In this document: in pieces, positions 1 through 10,803 of the stretch
Layout of the letters: every line of letters begins with the position of its first letter
Numbering within the stretch: position 1 is the stretch's first letter
From: Bugula neritina
Lineage: Eukaryota; Bryozoa; Gymnolaemata; Cheilostomatida; Bugulidae
DNA: 64,000 bases
Assembly (NCBI GenBank): GCA_964035545.1
Contig: OZ037770.1
Location: forward strand, 11,924,963-11,988,962
Direction: 5' to 3'
The notes under the pieces: generated by a model
Database searches by the model: none
Told to the model about the DNA's origin: nothing
The model's input: only the letters and a program-made list of their open reading frames with translations
Translations under genes and position numbers: made by a program

Positions 1-2328
1 TGTACCACTACGTGACGCCATCTTGTATGCTTACTAAGTAACTAACATCAACAACTAGTGTACGTCAGGTGGTATATTTTTATATCGAATGCTGACTCGC
101 TAATCAATATTCTAAGTAAACAACTGAAAGGGCCTTTGTTTTGCGTGAAGTGGACATTCAACTTTTCTACAGGGCGTTGAAGAACGTTTATGTAATTTGT
201 ACTGTAAAAGCCCAAATACACACACTACACGCAAACTCCATAAAAAGAATAAGTTATAACACACAATAAATGTACATATTTAGCAAGTATATTTGCGCGT
301 ATGTTTGCATGTATATTTAGTTAAAATAAAATTTGAGTCTCTTTCGAGAGAGAAAGGGGTATGTATGGCGAACTTCAAAAACGTGCTTTTCCATTTCAGG
401 CAACTACAGTTAGATGTGCTACAAACTCCATTTGAAATGACTGAATGCCAACAACTACTTTGTAGTAATTATGTAACAGTCAACTTTATTCATTGTTTTA
501 CAATGCCGTGACAAGTTATGTGAATTAATCTCCTCCTTTAGTTTACATCCAAGTGTCAAAGGTTACTGTCTTGTCACTGAACAAAGTACAGCGAATAGTT
601 AATTATATTTAATATAATTTAGAATATTCGTTCAACTTTGTCTATTCAAAACTGCAAGCAGATAAAACAAAGTATCACTTAGTTACTGAACTTTTCACAA
701 CATTCAATGCACTTCACAGAGCAATGTACTTGTGAAGGCATAAAATATATTGTAGGGCAAACGAAGTAAAATAATTACCCCACTGTAATCAAACCTCAAA
801 CCTACAAACTTACAAGCCAACTTGCTACTTCTTACACTATAGGGGCTTTGATAGAATCTCAACCCAACAAACTATATTACAAAATAATATAAAATGTATT
901 AAATATTAAACCTACTCTTTAAATTATAATATCATTATAATGTTAACATGAATAAGAAAATTAAAATTTTTCAAATTTGCTATAATTATTTTTTATGCAA
1001 CTTGTAAAGAAACTATAGTGCATAAATGCAAAGTTTTGCCTCTCAAAAACAACTTGATAGGAAATATAAATATCTGTTTGAAGTCAGAAATCTTGCGAGA
1101 GCTCATAATAAGTTATAGCTTACAATGAAATAAACTTGAACAGCTAACACAAACAATTGAGTTTGATAGTTTCTGAAAATTCAAGGATCCATTTTTAAAA
1201 GTTTTCAAATCTGCCTGACCAACATTTATTTCAAATCAAAATTTAATCCAATATAGAAAAAGTTGAAACAATTGATTATAGAATGAAAACTGGTAATTAC
1301 CTTTTAGGAATATATTTATAGTATTGTTACATATAGATTCATCTCCCCTGGTACAAAGTTGATGCCATCATGTTCTATTGCATGATTATTTTATAGCAGT
1401 TATTATGTTTAGTAAGCAACCAATTTCACTAGTTAACGCTAATGTTTTGTAGCAAGTTTAAATCTTGAAACTTTTTCAAATTTACCATAAATGCAGAAAT
1501 ATTTTTACCTAAGCCTAATATAGTTTCTGTATAAATCATGCATATAAAAACTTAATACTTTAATTAGTATTTAACTTTTTGATACAGACCAAATCATAGC
1601 TTAGTAGCTACAAAAACAGGTTCAGTTTTGATAGTTACCATTCTATCTCAAGTTTCACCCTGAACTCAAGAAACAAAGAGAAACTTGAAATGGAAATTTT
1701 AAAATATTTATGGAAGAACCTTTCACCTGATTCATGATTGTGTGATTGGAAACATGACATAATATGCTAGAATGTACAGTATTTGAAAGCCTTTTATTCG
1801 AATGCATTGAATTTTAAACAAAGAATACACTTTATTCAAAGTTGTATTCAGCGGTGCATTGTCGATATTGATTATGTTAACAATTACCTTAGAGGCCAAT
1901 ACTTGTAGCCAAGCAGTGTTCATAGTGAAAGTTGTTGAACTAAGAGTAAACAGCACTGCTATATCGGCAGCGTAAAGCAGCATGGAAACATCTTCAAAGG
2001 TAAATTCTATATGATTCAAAATGTGTATTTTAGGTTAATTGTGATAAAAAGATACAATGGGTTGTAATTGCTATGTTATCAGCAACTTTTAATGGAATAG
2101 TGTTAAACGTGAAAATTGCAGGTGTACTTAGCACAGTTTTTGTGATGCTAGCTGTAGTGCTGTATTTTAACGTGTAACCAAGTGCATTTAAGTATGAAAA
2201 TTAGACTTTGTATAGTAGTCTAGCAGTTAGCTATATAATTTGCAGTTTATTGGTGATAATTGGTAGAGAAACGTATATAGTGCATTGAAAATACATAGCT
2301 ATTATAATTGCCAGTGGTACTAGCATAG
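1..2328. other. AT-rich stretch with no confident gene
   Basis: I see no convincing gene here. The short open frames are not supported by domains or splice structure, apart from one possible minus-strand exon near 1.9 kb listed separately. The missing upstream exon(s) of the membrane-protein gene that resumes at 3,280 could lie here, but I could not identify a signal-peptide exon. Confidence 0.5.
1888..2006 (-). CDS. possible internal exon of unknown minus-strand gene
   Basis: A 119-nt segment on the minus strand is bounded by an AG acceptor (just above 2,006) and a GTAATT donor (just below 1,888). It stays open, reading EFTFEDVSMLLYAADIAV and ending in WLQVLASK before the donor. Its base composition is visibly less AT-rich than the surroundings, which is what drew attention. 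I do not recognise the protein, the acceptor has a weak pyrimidine tract, and no partner exons were found, so this is only a candidate. Confidence 0.2.
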
Positions 2329-2335
2329 TTGGAGA

Positions 2336-2458
2336 GTAGCAGTGGTAGTAGCCGCAGTAGAAGTATCACCTCGATAGTGGTAGTGGCAGCGGTGGTAGTA
2401 ATAATAGTAGTATTAGTAGTAGTAGTAGTAGTAATAGTAATAGTAATAGTAATAGTAA

Positions 2459-2545
<87 letters not shown>

Positions 2546-2667
2546 TGGTAGTGGTAGTGGTAGTGGTAGTGGTAGTGGTAGTAGTAGTAGTGTTGGTAGT
2601 GGCAGTGGTAGTGGTAGTGGTAGTGGTAGAGGTAGTGGTAGTGGTTGTGGTAGTGGTAGTGGTAATC

Positions 2668-2739
<72 letters not shown>

Positions 2740-2760
2740 CTAGTAGTGCTAGTAGTAATC

Positions 2761-2821
<61 letters not shown>

Positions 2822-3018
2822 TGGTAGTGGTAGTGGTAGTGGTAGTGGTAGTGGTAGTGGTAGTGGTAGTGGTAGTAGTGTTGGTAGTGGCAGTGGCAGT
2901 GGTAGTGGTAGTGGTAGTGGTAGTGGTAGTGGTAGAGGTAGTGGTATAGTGGTAGTGGTATAGTGGTATAGTGGTTGTGGTATAGTAGTGGTGGTAGATG
3001 TAGTGTTGGTAGTAGCAG
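2336..3018. repeat. (AGT)n / (GGTAGT)n trinucleotide microsatellite
   Basis: About 680 bp of almost uninterrupted trinucleotide repeat, alternating blocks of AGT and of GGTAGT. It lies at the left edge of the segmental duplication. The paralogous position (about 17,186-17,240) holds only some 55 bp of the same repeat, so the expansion is specific to this copy. The open frames through it (poly-Val, poly-Tyr/His) are artefacts of the repeat. Confidence 0.95.
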
Positions 3019-3279
3019 CATTAGTACAGAAAAAGTTGACTATTATAAAATGGGTTGTTAATTACAATATGTTCAGCTACTATAATATGTTTTATCCATG
3101 TACAATGCACATTAAACATAAGCACATGCCATTGAAACAAAGTCATGCTCTTGAAATTATATTCACATAGTCGGATAAAAAATTGACAAACTTCTATAAT
3201 GATATTGATTTGTTAATGCATAATTTATTTATAAAGAACTACCAATTTAAAGCTGGTTATATTATTTGTATTTGCTTAG

Positions 3280-4459
3280 AGAATGGATGTAGATGGAGAT
3301 CTGCATACCAGCCACTTGCAACAGACGACTACAACGGAGTTCTACTACGTCACTGATCATCATATAGACAGCGTCACGTGGAACTACTTGAGATGGTAAG
3401 TAGGGTATCTAAACAGGCTACTAGTGACAGTAAACAGGGATACTTTACTTTTCATTAGTATTACAAATAATACAACAGTAAAAAGTGGAAATTTAAAAAC
3501 AACAAGAGCAAAAGTGACAATAAAAGAAAGCTTTTTTACAAAAATAAAACGAAACCTGTTTTTAATAAAAAAGTGAAAATTTTGAGCCTGGAAAGGTGTT
3601 GGTTCATTTTTTTCTAATTAGTAAAGGTGATGCTGCTCAAAAGAGTAGCCCTAGTATTGATAGCCCTGGGTTTGGGACTAACAATTGTTCTAGTACTGTG
3701 TCAGCAGTACTAGAATGGCACAGATGCCTATGTTTTGTGATAGCACCGATGTTGGATGCACAGATGCAGACCACAACTCACCCTTTTGCCAGCAGTTTAA
3801 ATTTTTCACAAAACTGTAACAATTATTTAGACGATAAAGTTAAAGTTGCCTGCATCTTTAACAAAAGGAAAATTGAGCTGTACTCTCTCATCAATCAATA
3901 CCTATAAGAAAAAAGTTATTGCAAAAATTTTTCACAAAAAGCTTTCATCAAACAATATTTTACTTAAAGCTAGAACGAAAAGCTCCTGCAACAAGTACTA
4001 ATACCAATAATAGTGTTATTACACAATCACTGATAAAATTTTCATTTTATGATAATTTATGTTTTCAGGGTAGCGCTGCCGTTTGCCGCGATAATTGTGG
4101 TGGTGCTGATGTTCTGCCATTGCTACAGATACAAGCTCCGTCGGCAGCAACAGCAGGAAGCTCTGCAAGCAAGACAGTCCATCCAGTTGAGTGCTGCCAC
4201 TAGCAGTCACACCAGACCATGTGTACCAGCAACTGGAAGACAACTCCCAGAAGGAGCGTATCCTAAGCAGCAGTACTACTGTACGGGTAGCCATATGGTG
4301 GGGTGTGAAGCTGGGGCTTCTATACCACAACCAGGATATGGTTTCACGGCTCCTCCTATGTATTCATTACACGAACCTTCGAAAGGCCCACCTAGTTATG
4401 ATGATGTCGTGACCACACCTTCCTCTGATGCCGCGGCTGCTACGCCAACACAGCAATAA
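3280..4459 (+). CDS. single-pass membrane protein with PPxY tail, copy A (5' partial)
   Basis: Two exons are supported: 3,280-3,395 and 4,069-4,459. They join in phase (TG|G gives Trp) to give 168 residues and a stop. The first exon encodes a short extracellular part including FYYVTDHHIDSVTWNYLR. The second opens with a hydrophobic helix (VALPFAAIIVVVLMFC, about residues 40-57), followed by a Cys/Tyr/Arg-rich juxtamembrane stretch, a Gln-rich segment and a Pro/Ser-rich cytoplasmic tail. Near the end is GPPSYDDVV, a PPxY motif of the kind that binds WW domains of NEDD4-type ubiquitin ligases. This layout resembles Shisa, CYYR1 or WBP1-like adaptors, but I cannot assign a family. The signal-peptide exon is not found. 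The paralogue at 17,507-18,686 differs mostly at synonymous or conservative sites, which supports real coding. Confidence 0.65.
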
Positions 4460-5610
4460 AAAAACGAATCACATTTTTAAGCATAGACTGTTGTTATTTT
4501 AAACGACTCAATGAAATATTCATCAAACTTTCAAATTAACACTAAAAAATTTAATGTTTTGAGCCAATCAATTGTATGTTGCATGAGCATGGCATAGCAA
4601 TTCCTCGTTTTTATTTTTTTGTTTTTGCAACCTTTTAATCATCCATCAGATTATTAGCATTAGTAATGTTACAATATGGTGGCATGCGTCAGCTCCAAAT
4701 AAATAAACAAGGAATGTGCATTTCTATGCTTTGACAAATTATAAGTGAAAATTCTTAACTTACAGATCTCATTGATATCTTTTTCTGATGCTCAAAGTTA
4801 TATTTATTTTTGTCACCTATTTTACAGGAAACACCTATACTAAAAATACATTTTAAAATAATAAATTGTGTGATAAAGATAGTATTTTGATAAAGTATAT
4901 AATATTTTAGTTGCAATACAAACTAATTTAGCATTTGTGTACAACTTCAACTAAAGCATTATGCTACTCTATACACTTCAGCTCTTGTGATTCATGAAAA
5001 GTACTCAGAAAGGCGCGGAATGCATATTTTTCTGTTTTTTGGCCTAAATAGTATTTTTATACATTGAAAATTACAAGTTCTATTACCGCTTTAATCTCAC
5101 ATATTTTGCCATCTTAACTGCAATTCCTACTACTAGAAAGGCTACCACACCACCAGTGCTGCTACCATCACCAATCATTCCGCCCACATGCTTGGTCACT
5201 TATAAAGAGCAGGTAGTCGAATTAATTACATTGGCAGTGTGAGTGAGATTCTATTTTACACTGCTAAACTCTTGAAATGCACCCAGTCTGTTTATATAAA
5301 ATGCAGCAATCAAAAATTTTCTATAATGCGTCATTCAAAATTCTATCTAACCCATATGTTTTACCTACAAAACTAAATTAATTAAATGAAGTAAGGCAAT
5401 TACTAAATTATCGCACTTAGTACTGCAAGAGTAAAGTACAATTTTCTTTAATAATATCAAAATGTTTGAAGTTTTATTCTGTTTTTTCATGCTGCTTGCT
5501 TTAAGGTTATGCAGAGCATTGGCACTGTCTAGGTTGTGCAGTGAGCTTACCTTGCGTTAAAGCCTATACCTACTATGAATCATTGGGGATGTGCATATGT
5601 TGCACAAAGT

Positions 5611-6055
<445 letters not shown>

Positions 6056-6476
6056 TTTAGTATATCATGCTGCTGTATGTGTTGCTGTCAATTCGCCAAA
6101 GTAATGAATTGGGACATTTGGTGTAAAAACAAAGTGACAATATAATTGTTCGTTTGCTTAATTTATAAACTCAGTATATCATTACGTATGTTGCTAAGAT
6201 GAGATAAAATATCTAAGATAAAACCACTGAGGTGTTTTCTATTAATTTAAATCAATTTAAAATCTGGGTACTCAAAGCTTTTTCTTCCAGCTTTTCAGTG
6301 TGCCTTTTGCAGACATCTTTAAAATTTAATCTTCAAGACAGGCCTGAAGGCTTTTTGAATGCTCTTCATATAACAATTCTGTAAGAATAAACCATCTTAT
6401 GCTCTGTGCAAATGTACAAGCCATCAAAGCTACCTCTAGCCTCTATATAATATATAATATATATACATACATACAT

Positions 6477-6577
<101 letters not shown>

Positions 6578-6585
6578 TACCTCAA

Positions 6586-6632
6586 TCTGTGGACAGCAGC
6601 TGTTTCGGGGTTTGTCCCCTCATCAGCACAGA
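6586..6632 (-). ncRNA. hammerhead ribozyme motif (type I, minus strand)
   Basis: On the minus strand all three hammerhead stems and the core can be read. Stem I pairs minus-strand TCTGTG (plus 6,627-6,632) with CACAGA (plus 6,586-6,591). The core is CTGATGA (6,620-6,626). Stem II is GGGG/CCCC (6,616-6,619 with 6,607-6,610) with a 5-nt loop. Then come GAA (6,604-6,606), stem III ACAG/CTGT (6,593-6,603) with a CTG loop, and the canonical GTC cleavage triplet (C17 at 6,592). Short stem III and long stem I match the minimal type I hammerheads known from Penelope-like elements. It sits alone in (AT)n, probably a pLTR remnant. Confidence 0.8.
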
Positions 6633-6645
6633 ACAGAGTACCATG

Positions 6646-6836
<191 letters not shown>

Positions 6837-6955
6837 ATTGTATCGTGAGATTTTTAAAAAACAGCGATAAAAAAGTGCTCAAATTATTATGTGTATAATA
6901 ATGAGCAATTATATTATTGAGGAAAAAAGCAATTTAATTATATAGATGTTGTTTT

Positions 6956-7004
6956 ATTGTACTACTAATAGTTTCATGCCTCTTCGGCACTCCTCAGGCA
7001 CAAT
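6956..7004 (-). ncRNA. hammerhead ribozyme in left terminal repeat
   Basis: This is the reverse complement of the motif at 9,552-9,600 and identical to it. Read on the minus strand it has a 7-bp stem I, CTGAGGA core, 5-bp stem II, GAA, a 3-bp stem III and a GTA cleavage triplet. It is antisense to the element's ORF, so only a transcript running leftward out of the element would contain it. Confidence 0.75.
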
Positions 7005-7178
7005 ATTGACAAATTTAAATTTTTACATTAAGAAAATCAAAATGCTAAACACAAGGTAAAACGTAACGAAAACATAGCAGTGGCTGTATTGTTATATAGG
7101 TTTGTAGGTGTAAATTAATATATAAAAGCTCCTTATATAAGAAAAATAAGTTGAGCACTCTCTTAAACAGCTGACAAA

Positions 7179-9302
7179 ATGGAAGCAATCAATTTTGAAT
7201 ACTCAACAAAGAACATCCCTATACCATCAAACGAGGATTACATTAAGAAACTGATAGAAAAAACTCAACTCTTCTGTCGGCGATTAAGATGGAAAGTGTT
7301 TTTCTTCTTAAATCCACAGATAACTAGTGAACAGAAAGAAACATATGGATTTAACTCAACTAAACCAACACCTCAAATAAAAGAACTTGCTAATTTTGAG
7401 AAGAAATTAATCAACCTGATACGCAATGTGAAATTCAAACAGGATACAACTACTTTCCAAAGAAAACTTCGACAAGACATCAGAAACAAAATTAAAAACT
7501 CGACTACTCTTTTAGTACCATCCGATAAAACTAACAACTTCTACAAAATGGATACACACCTGTACAACAAAATGCTCCAAGACAGCATCACCAAGACATA
7601 CAAGAAGGTAAGCAAACACACAATAGACAAAATCAAAACTAAAACAAACCAAATTGTTAACAAACTAGACCTTATGGACAGAGTCACTACAACTAGTGAG
7701 CAAGAAGCTTTCATCACACTGAAAGATCACAAGGACAATTTTACAAATAAACCAAGTTGCCGCCTCATAAACCCCTGCAAACCAGAGATAGGAAAGATTA
7801 GTAAGAAAATATTAGACCGAATAAATAACAAAATTCTCGCAAACACACACCTAAACCAATGGAAAAACACCACTGATGTAATAAAATGGTTTGAAGGAAT
7901 TAACAACAAACATCAACAGACATTTATTTCATTTGACGTCATAGACTTTTACCCTTCAATTTCAAAAAGCCTACTTGAAAACGCTCTAAGTTTTGCATCG
8001 GAATTTGATACAATTAGCGAAGATGAAAGAGAAATAATTATACATGCCAAAAATTCACTACTCTTCAACTCTGGAAAGGCATGGGGAAAACATAACCACA
8101 ACCTCTTCGACGTTACAATGGGAGGATACGACGGTGCAGAAACATGCGAATTAGTTGGGGCTTACATTTTAAACTCAATAACACTAAAACATGGCAAAAA
8201 CTTCGGCCTGTACAGAGATGACGGCTTAGGAGTCTCTGACAAAACACCCAGAGAAATAGAGAACATAAAAAAGGACATCTGCAAAATATTTTCTGAAAAT
8301 GGATTAAAAATAACAATCGAAGCAAATAAAAAAATTATTAACTTCTTAGACACCACACTCAACCTAAACAATAAAACCTACACACCATACACTAAGCCAA
8401 ACAGTTCTACTAAATATATTCATAACAAATCCAACCACCCAGCAAGCATAATCTCCAACCTACCCTCGTCCGTTAATAAACGACTGTCGTCAATATCATC
8501 TAACGAGAAAATTTTCACACAATCCACCTACAACCACCAAAACCTCCTAAACCAAAGTGGCTACAAACACCAACTACAATTCCTACCAAGAACCCAAACA
8601 AACAACACACAACAGAAATCTCGAAACCGAAAAAGAAAAGTTGTTTGGTATAATCCACCATACAGCCAACATGTAACCACAAGAATTGCAAAAATCTTCT
8701 TTAAAATCATGAATGAAGAATTTCCAAAACAACACCCACTCTATAAAATAATCAACAAAAACACTATAAAGGTTAGCTACAGCTGCATGCCAAACATAAA
8801 ACAGACCATAAATGCCCACAATAACAGACTATTAGAGAAACAGAAGCAACAAAACAAAACCCCCAGAAAAAACTGCAACTGTAGAGAAAAAGAAAGTTGT
8901 CCGCTGAAAGGAAGCTGCCAGGAGAGCAGAGTTATATACCAAGCAACTGTGGAAACTACCGAAAACGAGCCTGCAACATACATTGGCCTAAGTGAAGGAC
9001 CGTTCAAACTAAGATACGCAAACCACAGATCATCATTTAAAAACAAGGAGAAAGCAAATCAAACAGAACTTAGCAAACACATTTGGCAACTAACTAACAA
9101 AAACATTAAGCACAACATAAGCTGGAAAATATTAAGAAAAGCGAAACCATACAACACAACTACCAAAAGGTGTAATTTATGCCTATGGGAATGTTTCTTT
9201 ATTTTATACAAACCTAACATGTGTACTTTAAACAAGCGAAACGAACTCTTATCAACCTGCCGACACTCAAAAAAATTCTTACTGTGCAACCACAAAACCT
9301 AG
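7179..9302 (+). CDS. Penelope-like reverse transcriptase / GIY-YIG endonuclease
   Basis: A 707-residue uninterrupted protein. RT motif A is FISFDVIDFYPSI, with catalytic Asp near residue 253. Motif C is LYRDDGLGV, with the Asp pair near 347-348. Then follows a basic, Asn/Lys-rich connector. A Cys cluster (NCNC at 565-568, C574, C580) precedes the nuclease, as in PLE clades with a zinc-binding linker. The GIY-YIG domain reads IYQAT (586-590) and TYIG (600-603), with a conserved Arg and RYANHR downstream, and the C terminus is Cys-rich. PLEs reverse-transcribe their RNA at a nick made by this nuclease. The ORF is intact and A-rich in codon use. The start shown is the first Met after the left repeat. 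Family assignment is firm; clade within Penelope-like elements is not. Confidence 0.9.
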   Translation: MEAINFEYSTKNIPIPSNEDYIKKLIEKTQLFCRRLRWKVFFFLNPQITSEQKETYGFNSTKPTPQIKELANFEKKLINLIRNVKFKQDTTTFQRKLRQDIRNKIKNSTTLLVPSDKTNNFYKMDTHLYNKMLQDSITKTYKKVSKHTIDKIKTKTNQIVNKLDLMDRVTTTSEQEAFITLKDHKDNFTNKPSCRLINPCKPEIGKISKKILDRINNKILANTHLNQWKNTTDVIKWFEGINNKHQQTFISFDVIDFYPSISKSLLENALSFASEFDTISEDEREIIIHAKNSLLFNSGKAWGKHNHNLFDVTMGGYDGAETCELVGAYILNSITLKHGKNFGLYRDDGLGVSDKTPREIENIKKDICKIFSENGLKITIEANKKIINFLDTTLNLNNKTYTPYTKPNSSTKYIHNKSNHPASIISNLPSSVNKRLSSISSNEKIFTQSTYNHQNLLNQSGYKHQLQFLPRTQTNNTQQKSRNRKRKVVWYNPPYSQHVTTRIAKIFFKIMNEEFPKQHPLYKIINKNTIKVSYSCMPNIKQTINAHNNRLLEKQKQQNKTPRKNCNCREKESCPLKGSCQESRVIYQATVETTENEPATYIGLSEGPFKLRYANHRSSFKNKEKANQTELSKHIWQLTNKNIKHNISWKILRKAKPYNTTTKRCNLCLWECFFILYKPNMCTLNKRNELLSTCRHSKKFLLCNHKT

Positions 9303-9551
9303 AAACTCTGTAGCCTATTTATATTTTAAGTACTATAGTAAATAATATACAAATACCCATAGAGAATAGTCACCCAACAAAAACTTCATGCATCTGCTAT
9401 AAATTATGTTTTTACATTACATTATGGTTTTTATATATTAATTTACACCTACAAACCTATATAACAATACAGCCACTGCTATGTTTTCGTTACGTTTTAC
9501 CTTGTGTTTAGCATTTTGATTTTCTTAATGTAAAAATTTAAATTTGTCAAT

Positions 9552-9600
9552 ATTGTGCCTGAGGAGTGCCGAAGAGGCATGAAACTATTAGTAGTACAAT
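9552..9600 (+). ncRNA. hammerhead ribozyme in right terminal repeat
   Basis: All elements are present. Stem I is ATTGTGC (9,552-9,558) with GTACAAT (9,594-9,600), one G-U pair. The core is CTGAGGA (9,559-9,565), fitting CUGANGA. Stem II is GTGCC/GGCAT (9,566-9,570 and 9,576-9,580) with loop GAAGA. Then GAA (9,581-9,583), stem III ACT/AGT with loop ATT (9,584-9,592), and A17 at 9,593, so predicted cleavage is after 9,593. It lies about 250 nt downstream of the RT stop codon, in the sense direction. It would process the 3' end of the element transcript. Confidence 0.85.
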
Positions 9601-9636
9601 AAAACAACATCTATATAATTAAATTGCTTTTTTCCT

Positions 9637-9640
<4 letters not shown>

Positions 9641-9711
<71 letters not shown>

Positions 9712-9719
9712 ATATGTAT
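9641..9719. repeat. (AT)n microsatellite at right end of the element
   Basis: AT dinucleotide tract that begins inside the last bases of the right terminal repeat. Together with the left tracts it suggests insertion into, or generation of, (AT)n by the element. Confidence 0.9.
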
Positions 9720-9772
9720 ATTTGGTACTGATACAATTTCGGATATAATAATAAACTTACATATTCCTTTTA

Positions 9773-9821
9773 TCGACTACAACATTGTTTCAAGTAGTGC
9801 AAGCTACGATCATCAGCTCGT
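9773..9821 (-). ncRNA. hammerhead-like relic
   Basis: On the minus strand CTGATGA (9,810-9,816) is followed after 18 nt by GAAAC (9,787-9,791). A 4-bp stem II (GTAG/CTAC) has mismatches at its base. Stem III is ACAA/TTGT, and a GTA triplet follows (A17 at 9,778). Stem I keeps only a short CGA/TCG pairing next to a G-G mismatch. It differs in sequence from the other hammerheads here, so it would come from another PLE family. It is probably inactive. Confidence 0.35.
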
Positions 9822-10803
9822 TGTGTGTAGGGTTGAGTGATTCCGTTTTGAAATTTACATTGTTTGTGTATTGCTACGCTAGAATGTCTTAACTAGCGTC
9901 TGTTAAATTCGCAAGCAAAAATTTGCATTTATGTTTGCACGTGCTGGAAAGCTCTTTGCGTTTTTTCGAAGGAGGATAACTCCGGTTGTTTTAAAATTGC
10001 ATATTTCTCGTAGCTAAAAATTTTTAAAATATTCCGTGTCAAGTTGAATTTCATGTTGTTGCCTTTTAAATTCCAGATGTGTCTGCTGAGTTGTGTGTTG
10101 TTGGCTTTGTCTGCATGTAGGAAAGAGGAAAGTAACTTAATTTATCTTGCTTATTTTATAATTGATATTATTGTTTGTAGCTTGGTCACTATGCAATCAC
10201 TTATGTATGCATGCTTTTGTTACTAGATATTCCGTAAAGCCACCATGTTGTCACCCTACCTAAATGATCCTCCTCCCCACTAAACATAAAGATAATTTCG
10301 TCTAATCAAATAGACTAGTTGGCATTGTGGAGTCTTACTATTTACTTTAAACCTCATACTTTGAATATTATAGTTTAGTGGAAAATCATCACATCGTTTA
10401 AATTTCTATCTGGATTATATATCCTATACCACTACCACTCTAGACTATTTAATAAGCCAAGATCTCAAAAACTGAGGCTAAAAGCTACACAAATACAACA
10501 ATTAATTGTTAAGAACTCATATGTGAATTATTTGCCAATATTCAGACACTATTGTTACCTGCATAACTGGTTTTCACCACACAACTGGTTATTACAATGC
10601 AACTAGGTATGTTTTCTTTGTTTGAGATATTTTAAAGAGAACAAAGATTATTGAGAATACTTTAGTAAAGGAGCATATAATCGGGTGGGAGTGTAGGCGT
10701 GGTAGCTAGTGACTAAATAACCCGGGACTGTAGTATTAGTATCATTTAACCTACAGAGAAGATTTTGCTATCAGCTGGTAAGCAAAGCAAAATTCTCATT
10801 ATA

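Larger units (their letters stand above)
6910..9646 (+). mobile_element. Penelope-like retroelement with inverted terminal repeats
   Basis: An intact 2.74-kb element. Positions 6,910-7,127 and 9,429-9,646 are exact reverse complements over 218 bp by eye. They flank one open frame encoding a reverse transcriptase with a C-terminal GIY-YIG nuclease. Each repeat holds a hammerhead ribozyme, the hallmark of Penelope-like pLTRs. The element is embedded in (AT)n on both sides. The paralogous segment near 19,835 lacks it, so it inserted after, or into only one copy of, the local duplication. Identical termini and an unbroken ORF point to recent insertion. The inverted orientation of both terminal repeats is unusual; PLE pLTRs are more often described as direct repeats, although inverted forms are known. 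Confidence 0.85.

Noticed and set aside
2329-2949. 206-codon frame of nearly pure Val and other frames over 2.3-3.0 kb
   Set aside because: Artefact of the AGT/GGTAGT microsatellite; the paralogous site has only a short repeat and no frame.
3629-3709. Signal-peptide-like frame (MLLKRVALVLIALGLGLTIV) in the membrane-protein intron, followed by a short Cys-containing frame
   Set aside because: Stops after 27 codons in copy A and is broken by an indel in copy B (about 17,880), so it is not conserved as coding.
7727-9295. Minus-strand frames of 60-89 codons under the RT gene
   Set aside because: Shadows of the Penelope-like ORF, caused by its A-rich sense strand.
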